NCBI GenBank assembly: GCA_014529385.2
Contig: CM043952.1
Location: 157,901,057 to 157,938,556, forward strand
Length of the DNA stretch: 37,500 bases
Direction of reading: 5' to 3'
From: Adiantum capillus-veneris
Taxonomy: Eukaryota > Streptophyta > Polypodiopsida > Polypodiales > Pteridaceae
In this document: one piece after another, positions 32,960 through 37,500 of the stretch
Layout: the number at the start of each line of letters is the position of its first letter
Position numbering within the stretch: position 1 is the first letter of the stretch
Notes under the pieces: model-generated
Database searches by the model: none
The model's input: the letters and a program-made list of their open reading frames with translations, nothing else
What the model was told of the DNA's origin: nothing
Program-made: the position numbers and the translations under genes

Positions 32960-34100
32960 TAGTTCATCCCTTGCATGCATTGGTGGTTGCGAATCAGCCC
33001 CATAGAACCGCCGCAATTGCATATCCACATCATTTTCAGATTTCAGCCATTAGCATTGGAGATCTCAACCTCAATGGCGACACCATCAATGTCATCGTCA
33101 TAGTCACCATCATCATTGTCATCATCGTAGACATGATCATCATCAAGTACCAGAGTATCTAGAAGCATTGTACCAGACCTTTGTGCAATCTAAAGTGGAT
33201 ACCTCTCTGAAAGGTGCTAGCAAGAGGCTTAACACAAGGAAGGCAGGCACCCCATAGACTGGCAGCACCCTCAGGCATCTCCAACATTTTCTCTAAAAGC
33301 AATCACTAGCGTTTTTGCATCAACAAGACCTGCATTTTCAACCAAGAAGAACAACATTTTTAGATCAATCCTTAGCCTCGTCAAGCCACTCCCATCCGGT
33401 AGTAGAACCTCGCTATAGACTCCCTATCATAGCAGATCGGCAAACAATCAATTTTAGCTCTAAGAACAGCCTAGCGTTTTCATTAAGTAGTTAGCATTTT
33501 TGAAGTTTTCAGTCCTTGCAAGCCTTGGTGGTAGCAAATCAGCCTTTGCCTTGCAGCAGTAGCAGATCCACAAAAGTAGACCTTAACGTTTTTAGATTTC
33601 ATCCTTTAGCATCATAGATCTTGACCTCAATGGTGACACCATTGTTGTCATTGTCACAATCACCATCCTCATCGTCGTCGTCGACGACATCGGCGTCATC
33701 AAGTATCACAACATCTAGAAGCATTGTACCATTCCTTCGTGAAATCTAAAGCAAATACCTCTTTGAAAGGAGCTAGCAAGAGGCAAGAGACACAAGGAGA
33801 GCAGGCACCCCGCAGACTGGGAGCACCCCTAGGCATCTCCAATGTTTTCTTCAAAAGTAGCCTAGCATTTTTGCATCAGCAAGACCTGCATTCTCAACCT
33901 AGAAGACCAGCATTTTCAGATCATCCTTGAGCCTCGTCAAACGCTCCCATCTTGTACCAAAACCTCGTTGCTTTAGATTGCAGGACTCCCTATCATAGCA
34001 GATCAGCCAGTGATGAACAAGACCTGCATTCTCAACCAAGAAGAACAATGTTTTCAGATCATCCCTTAGCCTCGTCGAACAGCTCCCAGCTGGTACCAAA
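32960..34100 (+). repeat. 556-bp tandem duplication
   Basis: TCTAGAAGCATTGTACCA occurs at 33159 and 33715, and CCTCAATGG..GACACCAT at 33069 and 33625, both exactly 556 bp apart. Homology starts near 32969/33514 (with an 11-base indel). A third partial copy (GACCTGCATTCTCAACC, TTAGCCTCGTC) begins near 34020. Each unit contains an ATC/GTC-rich trinucleotide stretch (33088-33155, 33640-33705). No intact coding frame is present. Confidence 0.85.
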
Positions 34101-34173
34101 ACCTCGTCACAATCTCCATATTGCAACAGATTAGCCAACGATCAATTTTTCTCCCAAGGGGCATCAGATACTT

Positions 34174-34412
34174 GGCCTCTGGTTTGTATTTGATGGCTAA
34201 TGCCACTCTGTTGACTACGTACTATTGAGACCATCTTCTATTGAGCTAATTGTCGGGCTTCTTGTGAAATAAGGTTTCCGCCTTTTTGGGCTTACCTCTG
34301 GTTTGGGGTTGATGGCTTATGCCGCTCTGATTGACTATGTACTATTGATACCATCTATTATTGTGCTAACTCTCAAGATTCTTTTGAAATAAAGGTGCCA
34401 TCTTTTTCTTTT
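34174..34412 (+). repeat. ~120-bp tandem duplication
   Basis: CCTCTGGTTTG..TTGATGGCT at 34176 and 34295 (119-120 bp apart). Both continue with GACTA.GTACTATTGA..CCATCT and TTCTTGTGAAATAA or TTCTTTTGAAATAA. Imperfect copies. Confidence 0.8.
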
Positions 34413-34595
34413 TTGATTCATCAAAATTCAGCCTTTTACTTTAATCCTTATGGTGGCTGAGTAGAATAGGTAAAGTAAAATCTCTTCATTTGGTATAACA
34501 CTTATGGATACAATCCAAGGTATGATGGGATACCTCTGACCCAATTGAGGGGCTTTATAAGTTCAATTTTTTGCTTGATTTACTTAGGCTAAGTC
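34413..34595. other. Spacer up to copia B
   Basis: AT-rich, no recognised feature; adjoins the outer LTR edge of copia B. Confidence 0.4.
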
Positions 34596-34917
34596 TGTAA
34601 AGAATGAGGATGCAAGAGAGCTACACAAGACAAGCACAAAGCACACAGAGATGGAAATCTTCTTCTTCTTTTTCACAGAAAAGAGAGTACAAAATGACTA
34701 AGTGCTAAAGCTGAAAAGTAACACATATGTAATTGCGGTCACTAAGTGTGAACTCGCTAGAAGCGTACTAGGCTGGCACTATAAGTGTAGTCCAGTTGTA
34801 GAATCACTGGCAGAGATCCTCCATGTCAGTCACCTAACGCGCCAGTGAGTAACTGCCGTAAGCGGCCAAGACCCGTAGTGGATGCCAGCTCAAGGTGTAG
34901 AGCTCGACATCTCAACA
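34596..34917 (-). repeat. Copia B 3' LTR
   Basis: Minus-strand start TGTTGAGATGTCGAG directly after the polypurine tract at 34918-34927. The far edge is set provisionally at TTTACA (34596) because TG/CA is required; it cannot be verified without the second LTR. About 322 bp. Confidence 0.55.
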
Positions 34918-35651
34918 CTCCCCCTCGAGCTCTGCATGTCGCAGAGTCCAAGCATAGTCCGGAAACGTCGAAGCTTCTCAGCTCTGAGGGCCTTGGTAAA
35001 GATATCCGCTATCTGCTCCTCTGTGCTGACGTAGACCAAGTCGATGTCGCCCGCCAACACTCGCTCTCGAACGTAGTGGTAATGGACCTCTATGTGTTTG
35101 GTCCTGGCATGGAACACTGGGTTCCTAGCCAACTGCATGCTGCTGAGGTTGTCACAATGGATGAAAATCTGTTGGTCCACCTGCACTCCCAAGTCCTCAA
35201 GTAATGTGCGTAGCCAAGCTACCTCGCACGCCGCAACTGTTGCACCTCTGTACTTGGCCTCTGTGCTTGATAAAGCAACCGTAGGCTGCTTTTTGCTGCT
35301 CCAAGTAACAGCAGCACTCCCAAAAGAGAACATGAAGCCACTCGTAGATCTCCTTTCAACAATGCTACCTGCCCAATCTGCATCTGTATACCCATACAAT
35401 GCTATTGGTGCATCTGCTACATAGAACAATGCGTAGTCAAGAGTACCTTGCACATACCTAAGTGTACGTCGTACTCCATCCAAATGTGGCTTCCTCGGAA
35501 GCTGCATGAACTGACTCTCCAAGCCTACTGTGTAGCTCAAGTCTGGCCTCGTGATAGTCAAGTAGATTAGACTACCCACAATCTTCCTGTACATGTTGAC
35601 ATCCTCAACAACATCACCCTTCTCTGCACTCAGCTTTGCATTCACATCCAA
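34890..35651 (-). pseudogene. pol: Copia B RNase H and RT end
   Basis: Open for 253 residues, beginning with DVNAKLSAEKGD (RT C-terminal side). RT thumb MYRKIVGSLIYLTITRPDL is followed by RNase H with YTDADWAGS (first Asp), ALSSTEAKY (Glu) and CDNLSSMQLA (Asp), then ARTKHIEVHYHYVRE. All conserved acidic residues are present and the frame is intact to a TAG at 34890-34892. In the intact element this would be the C-terminus of Pol. The stretch is joined upstream to a deletion that removes the RT palm. Confidence 0.85.
34918..34927 (-). promoter_or_regulatory. Copia B polypurine tract
   Basis: CGAGGGGGAG on the minus strand immediately before the LTR TGTTGAG. This is the plus-strand primer site of copia elements and confirms the 3' LTR start. 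Confidence 0.85.
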
Positions 35652-35944
35652 GGGAATTTTCCAACTGCATCCTCAAAACATGTGGGCTCCACATCCTGTA
35701 TCACCTTAGCCATGTAGGCTTGGTGATGCGCTAGATACCCATCATAAGTCAATTTCTAAACTGGATTTCTGACTCTATTAGATCTGTGCGGTCCTGGGTC
35801 ACTCCTTTGCCCTCTAGCATCTTCTTGTACTTTCCTTGCACCAGGTGTCCTGACAGTCGGAATTCCAAATTCCTCATCAAGACTTTGTTCAGAACCATCT
35901 GAATCCATGTCTACATGTGAAAAACCTGATGATGCATCAGCCAT
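35652..35944 (-). pseudogene. pol: Copia B linker and RT start, with deletion junction
   Basis: From 35944: acidic linker and RSNRVRNPV, then TAG at 35756-35758, then LTYDGYLAHHQAYMAK and EPTCFEDAVG, the usual start of copia RT. Directly after, at about 35651-35665, the sequence jumps to FPWDVNAK-like codons from the RT end. By comparison with normal copia RT, roughly 200-230 codons including the YVDD motif are missing. A second frame break lies at the junction (TGA near 35650). Confidence 0.75.
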
Positions 35945-35977
35945 AAAGGGAGGTTCATCAACCTTTTCCTTTCCTTT

Positions 35978-37054
35978 TCATGATACATTCCCTGTACCTG
36001 TTGGTGGAGTAACCTGCGTACGTAGTCTACCATTCCATGGTTTCTCAACAGAGCCACGAGAAGAGGACTCTTTTGGTCCACTCAAAACCTGTGACTGTGG
36101 CCTCACATTTTGCACAACCACATCATCTTTTACATCAGCCCCAATAGTGCCATGTGCATTATTGTACAAGCTGCTCATCTCATCAAAGACTACATCTCTG
36201 CTCACTTGTAATTCTCGTGTAGTAGGATTGTAGCACCTGTACCCCTTTTGTTCAAGGGAATATCCCACAAGAATAAATTTCTCTGCTTTAGGATCCAATT
36301 TCCTACGCAACTCATCTGGTACATGCACGTAAGCTATGCAGCCAAACACTTTCAAGTGTGCCAAATCAAGCTTTGTACCTGTAAACTTTTCCTCAGGTGT
36401 TACATCATGCAACGCAGCTGTAGGTGTCATGTTCATAATGTACACAGCTGTATTTACGGCTTCAGCCCAGAAATGATGAGGCATGTTCTTCTCATTCATC
36501 AATGCACGTGCAACCTCTGCAATGTGCCTGTTTTTCCTTTCTGCGGCCCCATTCTGTTGTGGAGTATATTTGCATGTAAACTGCCTGCGTATACCATGCA
36601 TTCGTAGAAAATCTGAAAAATCATTGGAGAAGTACTCTCCCCCTCCATCTGACCTCAATGTCTTGATTTGCATATCTGTCTCCTTCTCAATCATGACTTT
36701 GAAGTCTTGCAAGTGACCAAACACTTCACTTTTGTTACGCATGAAGTAGACCCATACTTTCCTTGTATGGTCATCAATGAAAGAGACATAATACCTGCAA
36801 CCATGTATACTTGCAGTATCGGTTGGACCCCAAACATCTGTGTGCACCACCTCAAGTGGCTTTTTACATACATTGCGCTCATGTGGAAATGAGCCCTTTG
36901 ACTGTTTTCCAAACTGGCATGCTGCACACACTTTATGCATACCATCCACCTTGAATTTGGGCAAACCTTTTACAATCTGTTTTGATTGCATGGTGCGCAA
37001 TCTCTGCTCATTGACATGGCCAATGCGTTTGTGCCAAATGTCAACATCAGCCAC
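35978..37054 (-). pseudogene. pol: Copia B integrase
   Basis: 358 residues open from a start after the TAG at 37067-37069. GAG-pre-integrase: VDIWHKRIGHVNEQRLRTM and CAACQFGKQSKGSFP. Core: VVHTDVWGPTD (Asp 1), LRSDGGGEYFSN (Asp 2) and YTPQQNGAAERKNR (Glu), all catalytic residues in place. C-terminal copia tail: VFGCIAYVHVPDELRRKLD and GYSLEQKGYRCYNP. The domain itself is intact but frame-locked between stops. Integrase inserts element cDNA into chromosomes. Confidence 0.9.
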
Positions 37055-37066
37055 AACACCTGTGCC

Positions 37067-37500
37067 CTATGTAAATAATGCATCTTTTACCTCAGGCATG
37101 TCTACATTCAGCGTAAACATTCTGCCCACACATTTGCCCTCTGTGATCAGCTTACAGCCATTCTCGAAATCTTCTACATAACAGCCATTTGGATTGAAGC
37201 GAACCTGCAAACCCTGCTCAACCATTTGTCCAACAGAAACAAGATTCTTTGTAATGTTTGGGACATGAAGTACATCTACTAAGTACTTTGATTTCCCACT
37301 CTTCGTATTTAGAGGTATGTCCCCTACATGAGCAGTGGGGTGAGCTGTGTCATCTCCTGTCTACACATAGCCTGACACATCTCGTTTGCGCATATCTCTA
37401 AACCACTCTCCACGAGACGTCATGTGATTAGAGGCACCTGAATCCACATACCAAACATCATCTTGGCTGGAATTCTCTGCAGTCATTGTATTCATTGCAT
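37067..37500 (-). pseudogene. pol: Copia B protease, cut by window end
   Basis: Minus strand, from the window edge. WYVDSGASNHMTSRGEW gives the D-S-G active site and the GASNHMT signature of a different copia lineage from copia A. TAG at 37361-37363 interrupts it, then open sequence with LHVPNITKNLVSVGQM reaches TAG at 37067-37069, directly before the integrase segment. The upstream gag is not in the window. Confidence 0.85.

Larger units (their letters stand above)
34596..37500 (-). mobile_element. Ty1/copia retrotransposon B, internally deleted
   Basis: Minus strand. Order along the element: protease (end of window), GAG-pre-integrase, integrase, short RT start, then a jump to the RT end, RNase H, polypurine tract and 3' LTR. 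The gag and 5' LTR lie beyond 37500. It belongs to another copia lineage from copia A (integrase reads VHTDVWGP, DSGASNHMT). Three nonsense codons and a deletion of the RT catalytic region mean no autonomous transposition. Confidence 0.9.

Overview
The window is eukaryotic, from a land plant. It has spliced exons with GT/AG borders, Ty1/copia and Ty3/gypsy LTR retrotransposons with plant-type primer-binding sites, a CACTA/TNP2 transposase remnant, a decayed PPR gene, long minisatellites and long dinucleotide tracts. The PPR relic carries phrases such as ILDELPV, WSALIA and KEALGYFQQMQSE, which resemble the large PPR families of ferns and other seedless plants. A fern or related seedless lineage is therefore my best guess, but it is weakly supported. 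There are no bacterial-style operons, rRNA, CRISPR array or convincing tRNA.

Layout. (1) 1-13.4 kb is a repeat-rich block built from a ~50-bp minisatellite whose core reads TGGACAAGTGGTGGACCTTG. It is in forward orientation at 1-1740 and reverse complemented at 5.16-9.64 kb and 11.5-12.9 kb. Three protein-coding islands lie within it, all on the plus strand: a SET-domain exon (1814-2370, with an in-frame TGA), an FCP1/HAD-like phosphatase-fold gene (3014-4212, possibly with a further exon at 4307-4414) and a second FCP1/HAD-like exon (9980-10755). Both HAD proteins keep the nucleophile Asp of motif I but replace the second Asp with Asn or Glu. A flank sequence recurs at a constant offset of 6404 bp (5166 and 11570; 5631 and 12035), so part of the block was duplicated in tandem.

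(2) 13.4-22.2 kb is a nest of dead retrotransposons on the minus strand. A copia element (13.42-16.69 kb: gag, protease, integrase and one LTR; RT and RNase H missing) sits at the integrase C-terminus of a gypsy element (16.70-22.23 kb: gag, protease, RT, RNase H, integrase and one ~710-bp LTR). (3) 22.3-24.0 kb holds an unrecognised gene fragment with two phase-matched exons and a third, broken HAD-like copy. (4) 24.36-25.17 kb is a PPR pseudogene on the minus strand, followed by a long TG/AG microsatellite. (5) 26.0-31.2 kb contains a 120-bp repeat, a possible copia LTR with PBS, a (CT)36 tract, a TNP2 transposase relic on the minus strand, an array of ACATCATA hairpins, and a DUF4216-like CACTA relic on the plus strand split by (CT)49. 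(6) 31.3-34.4 kb is three unrelated tandem-repeat families (about 180 bp, 556 bp and 120 bp). (7) 34.6-37.5 kb is a second copia element on the minus strand, running off the window, whose RT palm region has been deleted.

Only the two HAD-like genes look potentially functional. The rest is mostly decayed mobile DNA and repeats. I found no clear novel multi-gene system. The strongest candidates for follow-up are the HAD/SET islands embedded in an inverted, higher-order minisatellite, the mobile-element decay pattern (mostly TAG stops) and the hairpin repeat.
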